Positions 17,158 through 24,958 of a stretch of 64,000 nt of DNA are shown piece after piece. Both the position numbers and the translations under genes were made by a program. The DNA comes from Rossellomorea arthrocnemi (GTDB taxonomy: Bacteria; Bacillota; Bacilli; Bacillales; Bacillaceae_B), in the NCBI RefSeq assembly GCF_904424705.1, contig NZ_CAJGBF010000012.1:62001-126000 (forward strand), given 5' to 3'. The notes below the pieces were generated by a model. The model ran no database searches and was not told the origin of the DNA. It saw only the letters and a list, made by a program, of their open reading frames with translations. Positions within the stretch are counted from its first letter, which is position 1. The number at the start of each line of letters is the position of its first letter.

Positions 17158-17919
17158 ATGATAATCCGAGAAACCCAAGACACTTTCACCATGATCAGAC
17201 AGAACGATCACGCCCATGTATCCGGTGAAACGATCAAGCAATTCAATCAGAATCTACTAAAATCCGCTGACCTCTTTGATGACTTCGTATATGCTGCCCA
17301 TCAGCATGACCGAAGCTGGATCGGACTGGATGAAACCCCTGTTTGGAACGACCGTGATCAAATTCCCTTCACCTTTTCAGACTACCCTCTCCTCCCAAAG
17401 CTCGCATTCTATAAAATCGGCCTGGATGAGATCGGGGAGGTCAACCTCTACGCGGCCCTCCTATGCAGTCTTCACTTCTGCTCCTTCTTTTCCAAGTCCA
17501 GGAACCGGGACTGCCTTAACTTTTTACAGGAAGAAGCCAAAAGGCAACGGGTGATCCGACAGCAATTGCCGAAGCTTGATGAAGAACTGCTTACACAGCA
17601 CTTCCACCTGCTTCAACTTTCCGATAATCTCTCCCTTTACTTTTGCTTGAACAAACCGGGTGTTGCGAAACAAAACGAGCATCCGTGGTTTAAACACGGC
17701 TTCAAGAATACGAAAAGCTTCCATCCCGGGAATCACCCTCTTCTGGCTGTGTGGGTGAATGAGCAGGAAGTGACGTTTAACACTTATCCATTTGAAACGG
17801 ATTTTCATGTATCGCTACCTTATAAAGAAGTCGACAAAAGGGCGATCCGGAAGATGGGGATTGCGGCGGCTTATGAGGAGAGTAAGTTGGAGGAACATAC
17901 GATTTTCATACGAAAGTAA
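17158..17919 (+). CDS. DUF3891 family protein
   Basis: 253 residues, soluble. The start MIIRETQDTFTMIRQNDHAHVSGE and the histidines in YAAHQHDRSWIG fit DUF3891, in which an HD-like pattern of metal-binding histidines is suspected; function is unknown. The gene is monocistronic, with an AAAGGGGGATG ribosome site and a terminator shared with the convergent MFS gene. Confidence 0.75.
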   Translation: MIIRETQDTFTMIRQNDHAHVSGETIKQFNQNLLKSADLFDDFVYAAHQHDRSWIGLDETPVWNDRDQIPFTFSDYPLLPKLAFYKIGLDEIGEVNLYAALLCSLHFCSFFSKSRNRDCLNFLQEEAKRQRVIRQQLPKLDEELLTQHFHLLQLSDNLSLYFCLNKPGVAKQNEHPWFKHGFKNTKSFHPGNHPLLAVWVNEQEVTFNTYPFETDFHVSLPYKEVDKRAIRKMGIAAAYEESKLEEHTIFIRK

Positions 17920-17948
17920 AGGAAGACCCTGCGGCCAGGGTCTTCCTT
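17919..17948. terminator. Bidirectional terminator
   Basis: AAGGAAGACCCTG pairs perfectly with CAGGGTCTTCCTT around a four-base loop between two convergent genes. T-runs are short on both sides, but the stem is strong. Confidence 0.75.
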
Positions 17949-17953
17949 CGGTT

Positions 17954-19234
17954 TCAAGAAGAAACCGATGCCTTCACTTTCACTTCCTGCACCACTTTCC
18001 CCTTCGCTTCCAATGTTTTCATGATGGAATGATACATCAATGTCCCTGTCAGACCAAGGATCAACAGGATCCCTCCCATTATTAACGGACTGACCCATTC
18101 ACCTACGATGATGAGAAGGGATGCGATGATCATCGCTCCATAGAAAGTGAGACTGTAAAAGGCCATATACGTGCTTCGTGCATTAGACGGGGCAAGATCC
18201 CCGATCATAGCCTGCTTGATCGGCACATACATGAGCTCCCCAAACGTCCCGACGAAGCCGAGGACCAGAAGGAACAGTATATTATTCGTGAAAGCAAAAG
18301 CGCTGAAACAAACAGAAAAGATGAACATCCCCACTACAAGTGTCCAGCGGTCCTTCCACCTTTTAAACAGAAATAAGACGACGGCGGAAAACAGTACGAC
18401 AATGAGTGTATTTTCAGTCCTGAGGAATCCGAGCATTTTCGTTCCATCCAACATGAAATCGATGCCGAACAAAGAAGCCGATTGCTCTGGGATATCCCGT
18501 TCAAGACGGATCCCTACATAATTGGTTAACGATTGCTCCAGCGTGAAAATGAAAACGGCCCCAATGATATAAAACATGAATAACTTATCTTTCAATACAG
18601 TTGAATAGCTTTGAACCATCTCTTTAGAGGAAGACTTGCTTTGATTGACAGAGGGTTCCGGTGTGTAGGTTTCTGAGATGAAGAGGATCGTGATCAGGAC
18701 GGACAGAAATGTGATGACTGAGATCCCAAGAAATAACTCAAATAAATACGATTTAAATAGAAAGGCTCCAACGATCCCCCCGATAGCCGTGGCAAGATTC
18801 CCGAGCCAATAGCTGATCGTAAAGACCAATTTCCTCGAATCAGAATCCGTCACATCGATGATCATCGCCTGGGCGGCAGGCTGGAACATCCCCCCGGCAA
18901 ACATATTGAGAACGAAGAACGCCGCTGACACATACGGTAAATCAAACCAAGGTGAATTACACAAGGCAATGAAGAAATAGGTCACCATGATTCCCAGTTC
19001 TGCATAAATCAGGATCTTCCGGCGACCGATCTTATCTGAAATATGCCCACCGATAAACCCGCCTATGATCCCGCTGATGACAATCAGGATCAGGATGACC
19101 CCGGTTTGAGTCGCTCCGATTTTTTGGGCAAAATAAATGGCCATGAAGGGAATAACCGCCATGGAGACGAGTCCTCCGAGGAACTGCATGGCCAGACGTA
19201 ATTGAATGTTCGGGTGGATATCCCGTATTCTCAT
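17954..19234 (-). CDS. MFS transporter (drug efflux type)
   Basis: 426 residues with about twelve membrane helices. The motif GGHISDKIGRRKILI after helix 2 is the MFS motif A. The charged loop SKSSSKEMVQSY marks the centre between the two halves. It is of the DHA1 multidrug type (MdtH/YfmO-like). The ATG at 19234 begins two bases after the TetR stop, with the ribosome site GGGAG inside the end of tetR, so translation is coupled. A TetR-controlled drug or metabolite exporter is the likely role. Confidence 0.85.
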   Translation of the reverse strand: MRIRDIHPNIQLRLAMQFLGGLVSMAVIPFMAIYFAQKIGATQTGVILILIVISGIIGGFIGGHISDKIGRRKILIYAELGIMVTYFFIALCNSPWFDLPYVSAAFFVLNMFAGGMFQPAAQAMIIDVTDSDSRKLVFTISYWLGNLATAIGGIVGAFLFKSYLFELFLGISVITFLSVLITILFISETYTPEPSVNQSKSSSKEMVQSYSTVLKDKLFMFYIIGAVFIFTLEQSLTNYVGIRLERDIPEQSASLFGIDFMLDGTKMLGFLRTENTLIVVLFSAVVLFLFKRWKDRWTLVVGMFIFSVCFSAFAFTNNILFLLVLGFVGTFGELMYVPIKQAMIGDLAPSNARSTYMAFYSLTFYGAMIIASLLIIVGEWVSPLIMGGILLILGLTGTLMYHSIMKTLEAKGKVVQEVKVKASVSS

Positions 19235-19236
19235 TG

Positions 19237-19839
19237 TCACTCCCATCCTTCCGTCACAGGACCGTACAAACGCAACGCCTGTATTTTCATATTGCTCCAG
19301 ATGAGTTTCGTATGATCATCGATAAACGTCAGCCGCAAACCGTTCAATAGGGATATGTAAGACTGTGCCATCAACACCGGCGAACCTTCGTAGAAGTCCC
19401 CCTGCTCCTGTCCCTTCTCGATGATAGGGTAAACGCGTTCGACAAAGACATCGACAAAGTTACTCAGATCTGCAAACAATACTGGATACCGCTCCGGTCT
19501 CGCCAGAACCTGCTGGGTCAGGCGCAGGAAATCCTTATTTCTTGCAAACACATCCAGCTGGCAATCGATCATGGCTTTGATCATCTCCATGGGGGTCCCC
19601 CTATACCGTTCTTCTATCTCAATAAAGTACGGCTTGATTTCTTCCAAAGGCTCCAGGATGGCGGCTTCAAAGAGCGCTTCCTTTGTGGCAAAATACGTGA
19701 ATACGGATCCGAAGCTGACACCCGCCTCCTTGGCAATCGCCGAGATGGTCGTTTCAGCAAACCCGTTTTCGCTGTATGTTTTGACGGCTGCTTCTAAAAT
19801 CGCCGCTCTTTTTTTCTTCTTTTTTTCATCCAGTGACAT
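19237..19839 (-). CDS. TetR/AcrR family transcriptional regulator
   Basis: 200 residues. The N-terminal TetR helix-turn-helix is clear (ILEAAVKTYSENGF, then AKEAGVSFGSVFTYFATKEALF), followed by an all-helical ligand domain. ATG 19839 is preceded by AAGGAGGGG. It is the first gene of a two-gene operon with the MFS exporter and probably represses it by binding the palindrome at 19866-19881. Confidence 0.88.
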   Translation of the reverse strand: MSLDEKKKKKRAAILEAAVKTYSENGFAETTISAIAKEAGVSFGSVFTYFATKEALFEAAILEPLEEIKPYFIEIEERYRGTPMEMIKAMIDCQLDVFARNKDFLRLTQQVLARPERYPVLFADLSNFVDVFVERVYPIIEKGQEQGDFYEGSPVLMAQSYISLLNGLRLTFIDDHTKLIWSNMKIQALRLYGPVTEGWE

Positions 19840-19865
19840 GCTGACTCCCCTCCTTTTTCAAAATT

Positions 19866-19881
19866 GATTGATTAATCAATC
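19866..19881. promoter_or_regulatory. Candidate TetR operator
   Basis: GATTGATTAATCAATC is a perfect 16-bp palindrome 26 bp upstream of the tetR start codon, in the position of an autorepressor operator. Confidence 0.6.
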
Positions 19882-19930
19882 TTTATGTTACTGTTATTTC
19901 TTTCCAACGTCAATGGTGATTTTTCGACAA

Positions 19931-19982
19931 AAAAGCAGGCTGCCTCCTGATGGAGAATTCCATCAAAAAGCAGGCCTGCTTT
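19931..19982 (-). terminator. Terminator of the marR gene
   Basis: On the minus strand AAGCAGGC and GCCTGCTT enclose an inner hairpin (TTGATGGA/TCCATCAG) and run into six T residues, directly at the marR stop codon. The outer arm itself is also part of the local palindrome AAGCAGGCCTGCTT. Confidence 0.7.
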
Positions 19983-20412
19983 ACTCCTCAAATGCTCCAT
20001 TCATCCGAACCAATAGTTCTCCGAATACTTCCTTCTCCCCATCAGACCAGCCATCAAGCAACCCCCCATACCACTCAAGCCTCATCCTCCTGTCGACGGC
20101 AAGCTTTTCCTTCCCCAGCTCAGTAAGATCAAATAAACTTACCCGTCCGTCTTTCGGGTCTGAAAACCGCTGGATGAGCTTCTTCGTTTCAAGGGAAGCC
20201 GCCTGTCTGGACAAAGTCGAAATATCGAGCTGAAACGCTTCAGCCAGTTCCTTCAGCCGGGACGGCCCACATTCAGCCAACTGCCTCATCAGCAAGTATG
20301 CCGATCGCTCCAATATCCCGATTTTCCGGTCTGATTGATCCCTGAAGACGGCCTTTCTGATTAAGGTTGTCAATTCATATTCGATCCGTTCAACTGAATT
20401 GTCATTAGACAT
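19981..20412 (-). CDS. MarR family transcriptional regulator
   Basis: 143 residues with the MarR winged helix (CGPSRLKELAEAFQLDISTLSRQAASLE, then the wing SDPKDGRVSLFDLTELGKE). It is divergent from cidAB, and two palindromes of the form ACTTGTAT-N-ATACAAGT lie in the shared promoter region, so it probably represses cidAB and itself. The ligand is unknown. Confidence 0.85.
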   Translation of the reverse strand: MSNDNSVERIEYELTTLIRKAVFRDQSDRKIGILERSAYLLMRQLAECGPSRLKELAEAFQLDISTLSRQAASLETKKLIQRFSDPKDGRVSLFDLTELGKEKLAVDRRMRLEWYGGLLDGWSDGEKEVFGELLVRMNGAFEE

Positions 20413-20453
20413 AGGTATCCTCCTTTATTATGTTAGTCAATCTGACAGATTCA

Positions 20454-20508
20454 TTGACAACGATGCAGGTACTTGTATAATACAAGTATATAGTTGTATC
20501 GTACAAGT
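20454..20508 (+). promoter_or_regulatory. cidAB promoter with tandem MarR operators
   Basis: TTGACA (20454-20459) and TATAAT (20476-20481) are 16 bp apart. The -10 lies inside a perfect palindrome ACTTGTATAATACAAGT (20471-20487), and a second imperfect copy AGTTGTATCGTACAAGT lies at 20492-20508, 21 bp further, two helical turns away on the same DNA face. Confidence 0.75.
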
Positions 20509-20521
20509 AATCCCAGGATAA

Positions 20522-20535
20522 GTAAAGCGTTTTCA
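20522..20535 (+). promoter_or_regulatory. Possible cre box before cidA (weak)
   Basis: GTAAAGCGTTTTCA agrees with the CcpA consensus TGWAANCGNTNWCA except for its first two bases. It lies downstream of the cidA promoter, where binding would block elongation. The match is not perfect. Confidence 0.3.
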
Positions 20536-20557
20536 TTGAAAGGCAGGTAAATGTTCT

Positions 20558-20953
20558 ATGAAAATCATTCGGATCATCATCCAAGTTGGCATCCTTTATG
20601 CCTTTTCTCTTATAGGAGGAGCCGTAGAGCAGCTCTTCCATCTGCCAACACCGGGAAGCATCATCGGCCTGATGCTGCTCCTTGCATGCTTATCGTTGAA
20701 GATCGTCCCTCTGATCATCGTCGAAGACGGCGCAAGCTTTTTACTCGCCATCCTGCCGTTATTATTCATTCCCGCCATGACAGGGGTCATGAACTATCCG
20801 TCTCTCCTTTCCGGGACCGGCGCCGTGCTTTTTCTTATCGTTGTCTTAAGCACCATCGTGACCATGGCCGTTTCCGGTTTCGCCAGTCAGCATTTAGAGA
20901 AAAGATCTGAAAGAAGGGAACGACCATGCAGCAAACATTTATCACAATCCTGA
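20558..20953 (+). CDS. cidA: CidA/LrgA family holin-like protein
   Basis: 131 residues with four membrane helices. The family motif LPTPGSIIGLMLL lies near residues 28-40. CidA/LrgA proteins are small membrane proteins linked to murein hydrolase export, cell lysis and, in newer work, pyruvate or other metabolite movement. The basic C-terminal tail overlaps cidB by 28 bp. Divergent from its MarR regulator. Confidence 0.85.
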   Translation: MKIIRIIIQVGILYAFSLIGGAVEQLFHLPTPGSIIGLMLLLACLSLKIVPLIIVEDGASFLLAILPLLFIPAMTGVMNYPSLLSGTGAVLFLIVVLSTIVTMAVSGFASQHLEKRSERRERPCSKHLSQS

Positions 20954-21618
20954 TCATCCTCCTCACCGTACTCCTGTATTTTTCCATGGTGAAGGTGTAT
21001 CAACGATTCCCTACCCCCGTGCTGATCCCGGTCTTGACAACTACAATTGTAATCGTCGGATTCCTTGTCAGCCTGCACATTCCATATGAGGATTACATGA
21101 TCGGCGGGAAGTGGATTCACTCATTACTCGGTCCCGCCGTCGTCGCCCTTGCTTATCCATTGTATAAGCAGCGAAAGATCCTGTTGAAGTACCGTTTCCC
21201 CATCATAGGAGGCGTCTTCGCAGGTCTATTGACCGGAATGGTGAGCGGGCTCCTGTTTGCAAGGGTACTGGGCATTGAACATGATGTCATCCTGTCCATC
21301 GTTCCGAAGTCGATCACGACACCTGTCGCCATCCAGATCGCGTCCGGACTCGGTGGTGTCCCTTCCATGACCGTCATTTTCGTCATGATCGCAGGCTTCT
21401 CCGGGGTCATACTGGGACCGTTCATTCTGAAGTGGGGACGCATCCACAGCTCCCTCGGGCGCGGCATCGCCCTCGGCAGTGCATCCCATGCCCTTGGCAC
21501 GTCGAAAGCGATGGAATACGGAGAATTAACCGTCTCCATGAGTTCAGTGTCCATGACTTTGAGCGCCCTGTTGGGTTCGGTATTTGGTCCGATAGTGGTG
21601 TGGATGTTTCATATGTGA
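20926..21618 (+). CDS. cidB: CidB/LrgB family membrane protein
   Basis: 230 residues with about seven membrane helices, of the LrgB/YohK family. GPAVVALAYPLYKQ and the conserved PKSITTPVAIQIASGLGG are family signatures. It starts inside cidA, so the two are translationally coupled and probably work together in the membrane. Confidence 0.88.
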   Translation: MQQTFITILIILLTVLLYFSMVKVYQRFPTPVLIPVLTTTIVIVGFLVSLHIPYEDYMIGGKWIHSLLGPAVVALAYPLYKQRKILLKYRFPIIGGVFAGLLTGMVSGLLFARVLGIEHDVILSIVPKSITTPVAIQIASGLGGVPSMTVIFVMIAGFSGVILGPFILKWGRIHSSLGRGIALGSASHALGTSKAMEYGELTVSMSSVSMTLSALLGSVFGPIVVWMFHM

Positions 21619-21680
21619 GGATGCTTGGAGAAAACTATTTTCTAGACAGAAGTCTAAAACACAAAGATTTTTCGACAAAC

Positions 21681-21751
21681 GGCTCATCTAGTGAAAATCG
21701 GACTCATAACTTTTGAGAGGGCTCATAGATAAAGAATGAAGACCGGATCAT
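21681..21751. repeat. Short intergenic array, CTCAT word about every 20 bp
   Basis: The word (GG)CTCAT recurs at 21683, 21703 and 21722, with the variant ATCAT at 21747. Spacings are 20, 19 and 25 bp. The rest of each unit is not conserved. It lies between cidB and the cidB terminator and is the weakest of four arrays of this kind in the window. Confidence 0.35.
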
Positions 21752-21801
21752 AAAATCGATTGAAGTACCATTAATCGTTAACACTAATCGAAAAATACAC
21801 T

Positions 21802-21832
21802 AAAAGACTCGTCCACACCGAGTCTTTTTTTC
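21802..21832 (+). terminator. Terminator downstream of cidAB
   Basis: AAAGACTCG pairs with CGAGTCTTT around a seven-base loop and is followed by eight T residues; it lies 184 bp after the cidB stop. Confidence 0.85.
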
Positions 21833-21903
21833 ATTTTCCGTTTATGCCTAAGAAGAATCGAACAAAATGATACCAAGTATCCAACATTGAAAGGAACATT
21901 CAC

Positions 21904-23097
21904 ATGAAAAAAAAGCTTGGCTATTCCCTTTTGTTTCTTATGATCCTCGTCATCATTCTATCCTTTTTTTCCATCAACCCGATCGGGGAAAAGAGTGAAA
22001 CGCCAAAACACTCATCCATTCTCTCCAACATGAGCCTGGATGAAAAAATCGGTCAGATGATCATAGCCGGTGTCAATGGTACGCAGGTTGATGAACCGAC
22101 GGAGAATCTGGTTATGAGAAAAAAGGTCGGGGGATTCATCTTCTACTCCGACCATTTGACAGGGCCAGAGCAAACCGTCCACTTTCTGAACGATTTAAAG
22201 ACAGCCAACAATGAAAATCCTCTCCCCCTTCTTTTAAGTGTCGATCAGGAAGGCGGGAACGTAACGAGACTCCCTGGGGAACTATTGAACTTCCCTACAA
22301 ATCAAACAATTGGAGACTTAAATGATCCGGATGTTTCATATAAATTGGGGAGCCTTCTCGGAAAAGAACTGAAAGAGTACGGATTCAACGTTGACTTCGC
22401 TCCCGTCCTTGACGTGAACAGCAACCCGGCCAACCCGATCATCGGGGACCGATCCTTCAGTCCTGATCCGGATATCGTCAGTAAATTAGGGATCCAGACC
22501 ATGAAAGGGATCCAATCCCAGAACATCATTTCAACGATCAAACACTTCCCTGGACACGGAGATACCTCAGTGGATTCGCATCTTGAGCTTCCTGTCGTCA
22601 ACAAAAGCCGTCAGGAACTTGAATCCCTGGAACTGATCCCATTTACCCGTGCCATCGAGAATGGAGCTGATCTTATCATGGTGGCGCACATCCTGCTCCC
22701 AGAGATCGATGACACCTACCCATCATCCTTGTCCACAGGCGTCATCACAGATCTCCTTCGTAACAAGCTGAACTACCAAGGAGCCGTAATCACAGATGAT
22801 CTAACCATGAAAGCCATCACGAACCATTATGGAATCGGCCAGGCTGCAGTCCAATCCGTGAAAGCAGGCAGCGACCTTATCCTTATTGCCCATGACGCTC
22901 GTAAAGCATTGGCAGCGATAGAGGCAATAAAATCAGCCGTTAAAAATGGGGAACTCTCAGAGGAACGGATTGATGAAAGCGTAAAGAGAATCATCAATCT
23001 GAAACAAAAGTATCATCTGAAAGATACCCAAACAGGCGAGGTCAACCTGACGGAACTGAATCAAGAAATTGAATCACTCAATAAGAAAATTCAATGA
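21904..23097 (+). CDS. Glycoside hydrolase family 3, NagZ-like beta-N-acetylhexosaminidase
   Basis: 397 residues. An N-terminal hydrophobic segment (about 5-24) should export or anchor the protein. The GH3 barrel follows, with the NagZ signature KHFPGHGDTSVDSH near 212-225, whose His and Asp act as general acid/base, and the nucleophile Asp in VITDDLTM near 297. NagZ enzymes remove N-acetylglucosamine from muropeptides in cell wall recycling. Unlike B. subtilis NagZ it lacks a C-terminal domain. Monocistronic, with its own terminator. Confidence 0.88.
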   Translation: MKKKLGYSLLFLMILVIILSFFSINPIGEKSETPKHSSILSNMSLDEKIGQMIIAGVNGTQVDEPTENLVMRKKVGGFIFYSDHLTGPEQTVHFLNDLKTANNENPLPLLLSVDQEGGNVTRLPGELLNFPTNQTIGDLNDPDVSYKLGSLLGKELKEYGFNVDFAPVLDVNSNPANPIIGDRSFSPDPDIVSKLGIQTMKGIQSQNIISTIKHFPGHGDTSVDSHLELPVVNKSRQELESLELIPFTRAIENGADLIMVAHILLPEIDDTYPSSLSTGVITDLLRNKLNYQGAVITDDLTMKAITNHYGIGQAAVQSVKAGSDLILIAHDARKALAAIEAIKSAVKNGELSEERIDESVKRIINLKQKYHLKDTQTGEVNLTELNQEIESLNKKIQ

Positions 23098-23100
23098 TAA

Positions 23101-23133
23101 AAAGCGGATTCCTCATCCAGAGAAATCCGCTTT
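23101..23133. terminator. Bidirectional terminator
   Basis: AAAGCGGATT pairs with AATCCGCTTT around a loop of about twelve bases between the convergent GH3 and DUF4177 genes. The T-run is best on the minus strand. Confidence 0.75.
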
Positions 23134-23139
23134 CAGTGT

Positions 23140-23325
23140 TCAAACAGACAGTGACCTTTCAAATATGATTTCATAATCCGTCGGTTTTCCGTGTCCGTTG
23201 TACTTAAGAGGAAGCACCTGGACCAGCCGCCATCCGTCAGCGGCATACTCCTCAATGATTTCCCTGTGCTTCGGCTCGGTGAAAAATCCGCCTAAACTGG
23301 TTTGGACGTATGCGTATTCGTACAT
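23140..23325 (-). CDS. DUF4177 small protein
   Basis: 61 residues starting MYEYAYVQT, with GWRLVQVLP and a C-terminal YEIIFER, the typical DUF4177 layout. ATG 23325 has GGAG seven bases upstream; the frame is open further but without a ribosome site. Function unknown, soluble. Confidence 0.75.
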   Translation of the reverse strand: MYEYAYVQTSLGGFFTEPKHREIIEEYAADGWRLVQVLPLKYNGHGKPTDYEIIFERSLSV

Positions 23326-23414
23326 AGTAGCACTCCGTGGTTTTAACTTACTATACGATTTCGTTACGCCTTGGGTTTCATTTAGCAGGAACCTTCCGAA
23401 TCTGAACGAAATAA

Positions 23415-23660
23415 TCACTCACTGAAACCACATCTCCAAGCCCACTCTCCTCCAAAAACGTGTGTAACCAAGTGAACAAGTTCCGCCCCAATGATCAGCA
23501 GAGTCCGGTCATCAGGCAAAGTACTGATTTCAGAGAGCGTCCAGTAAATGATTCCATTCCGTTGGTACCACCATCTTACTCCGTCACTCTCACAGTTTAC
23601 GATTAATCTCTTGTAAAGTCCGTAACGAACCCCAAACCCGATGAAGGTTGTTGTAATGAT
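23415..23660 (-). other. Open frame without start codon, possible gene remnant
   Basis: An 81-codon minus-strand frame ends with TGA at 23415 and is preceded by a stop just above 23660. It has no ATG, GTG or TTG in a usable position. The coded text (for example VRWWYQRNGIIYWTLSEIS near the middle) has a protein-like composition, so it may be the tail of a decayed gene. It could also be chance. No family is recognised. Confidence 0.25.
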
Positions 23661-23799
23661 CTACTAAAAACCATAATAGCGTCTCTTTCTGATACGCTTT
23701 CAGCTTATAATTGACTATTTTAGCTGAAAATGTGGACTTGATAGTACCTAGAGGAGAATCAGTTGGCGGATTCTTATGTGAATCACCTTCTCGTGGAAC

Positions 23800-23920
23800 A
23801 ATCATGCGAGATATGATGGAAATCATGCCGGAATTAGAATTATCATGCGAGAATTCAATTTTTCAAGCGCCATTGTGACTAATCATGCGCCATTTCAAAT
23901 AATCGTGCCAAAATGTCGAT
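23800..23920. repeat. Intergenic array, AATCATGC word with 20-21 bp period
   Basis: The words AATCATGC (23800), AATCATGC (23821), TATCATGC (23841), TTTCAAGC (23861), AATCATGC (23881) and AATCGTGC (23901) follow each other at spacings of 21, 20, 20, 20 and 20 bp. Only the first eight to nine bases of each unit are conserved; the remaining twelve vary. The array lies in a 760-bp gene-free stretch next to a 5S rRNA remnant. Confidence 0.7.
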
Positions 23921-24003
23921 TTTTCTTTACACCGTCCCTTTTGCAGGGAAGTCATGGAGATATCAAATACATTCATATGGCTTTTCAAACCAACCCAATT
24001 AAC

Positions 24004-24036
24004 CAAAAAAAGAGTAACTACAAATAGCTACTCTTT
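24004..24036 (-). terminator. rRNA-operon-like terminator
   Basis: On the minus strand AAAGAGTAGCTA pairs with TAGTTACTCTTT (one G-T pair) around a four-base loop and runs into seven T residues. It follows the 5S rRNA remnant by about ten bases, the usual layout at the end of a Bacillus rrn operon, and now serves the kinase gene. Confidence 0.85.
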
Positions 24037-24046
24037 CTTCACATAT

Positions 24047-24077
24047 TGCCTGGCGACGTTCTACTCTCAAAGGGGGG
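24047..24077 (-). pseudogene. Remnant of the 3' end of a 5S rRNA gene
   Basis: On the minus strand the sequence reads CCCCCCTTTGAGAGTAGAA then CGTCGCCAGGCA. This corresponds to the last about 30 nt of Bacillus 5S rRNA (CCCCxxTGAGAGTAGGACGTTGCCAGGC in B. subtilis, from memory), including the helix I 3' strand. The 5' three quarters of the gene are absent; the stop codon of the P-loop kinase lies 10 bp away. It is followed by a terminator placed as in an rrn operon. Confidence 0.75.
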
Positions 24078-24086
24078 ATTCCACAA

Positions 24087-24905
24087 CTATTTTATCGCTT
24101 CCTTAACGGTATCATAATATCCTTCCCAGTCTCTTTCACCATTTTGAATGAGTAAAGTCTTAACCGGCAAATCCTTAATGATTCTAAGCTCCTGATCCCT
24201 TCGCATCTCAAGAAATTCCACAAGCCCTTTATATCCCTTCAATCCCTTCTCTTTCCCATATCCCTGATTCACATGGTAATCTGTAAAGAAATCACGCCAA
24301 TCTTGACTGCGCTCCTGATAGACATGACGGAAAGATTGATCAATGTTCTCCTGGTAAAGATAAATCAGCAATGGATTCAATGGTGTAATCAACGAGCTGA
24401 TTTTCTTTAAATAGTTTTCCAGCCTCAATGGTGCTGCATTATGCTTGGCTATGAATTTAGTAAACGGATTTTGGAGAAAGCAGCACTCAAATATGTACAC
24501 TTCATCCCCAAATGTCGTTTTTTCAATGAACTCTCTCCAATAGTTGTAAGAGACTTCTTCATACGTATCCAGTTCTAATTCGTAGACATCATATGGAGCT
24601 AAATCGTCAACAATTGAAGAGTCAATATTTTCAAGATCACGATATTGAGTAAAATACTTCTTCCCTTTCTTCCCTGTACACTCCTGAATAGCATCTCGAA
24701 ATTCTGGGAATTTATCAAGAATATCGTGAAATTGACTATCACTCAGACAAGCCGTCGATTCATAATCAGCAGGATGACTCGTGTCTCCTTCTTGATAGAG
24801 CTTAGCCTTAACCCCTTTTTTCTCCAAATAGTCCTTAATGAACTTGGCCGTGGTCGATTTGCCTGAGCCAGGTATCCCCTCGACCATAATGAGTTTCGTT
24901 TTCAA
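24087..24905 (-). CDS. P-loop kinase/NTPase of unknown substrate
   Basis: 272 residues. Walker A is EGIPGSGKSTTAK near residue 10, typical of nucleoside-monophosphate-kinase-like folds. Further on are VYIFECCFLQNPF, a Walker B-like segment, and an Arg-rich lid region HVYQERSQDWRDFF. The substrate cannot be told. TTG 24905 is 8 nt after GGGGG and gives the normal N-terminus; a GTG at 24920 is an alternative. Composition is AT-richer than the neighbours. Its 3' end abuts a 5S rRNA remnant, so the gene may have entered by recombination at an rrn locus. Confidence 0.75.
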   Translation of the reverse strand: MKTKLIMVEGIPGSGKSTTAKFIKDYLEKKGVKAKLYQEGDTSHPADYESTACLSDSQFHDILDKFPEFRDAIQECTGKKGKKYFTQYRDLENIDSSIVDDLAPYDVYELELDTYEEVSYNYWREFIEKTTFGDEVYIFECCFLQNPFTKFIAKHNAAPLRLENYLKKISSLITPLNPLLIYLYQENIDQSFRHVYQERSQDWRDFFTDYHVNQGYGKEKGLKGYKGLVEFLEMRRDQELRIIKDLPVKTLLIQNGERDWEGYYDTVKEAIK

Positions 24906-24958
24906 ACTAAATGCCCCCACTTCCCTTTCATTTCAAACTCTCCTCATTCCTTCACCGC

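Noticed and set aside
23590-23826. 78-codon minus-strand frame beside the AATCATGC array
   Set aside because: No ribosome site, and it overlaps the more protein-like startless frame at 23415-23660; probably non-coding.
23800-23920. CRISPR array
   Set aside because: Units of 20 bp with eight-base conserved cores and no spacer structure or cas genes do not fit a CRISPR.
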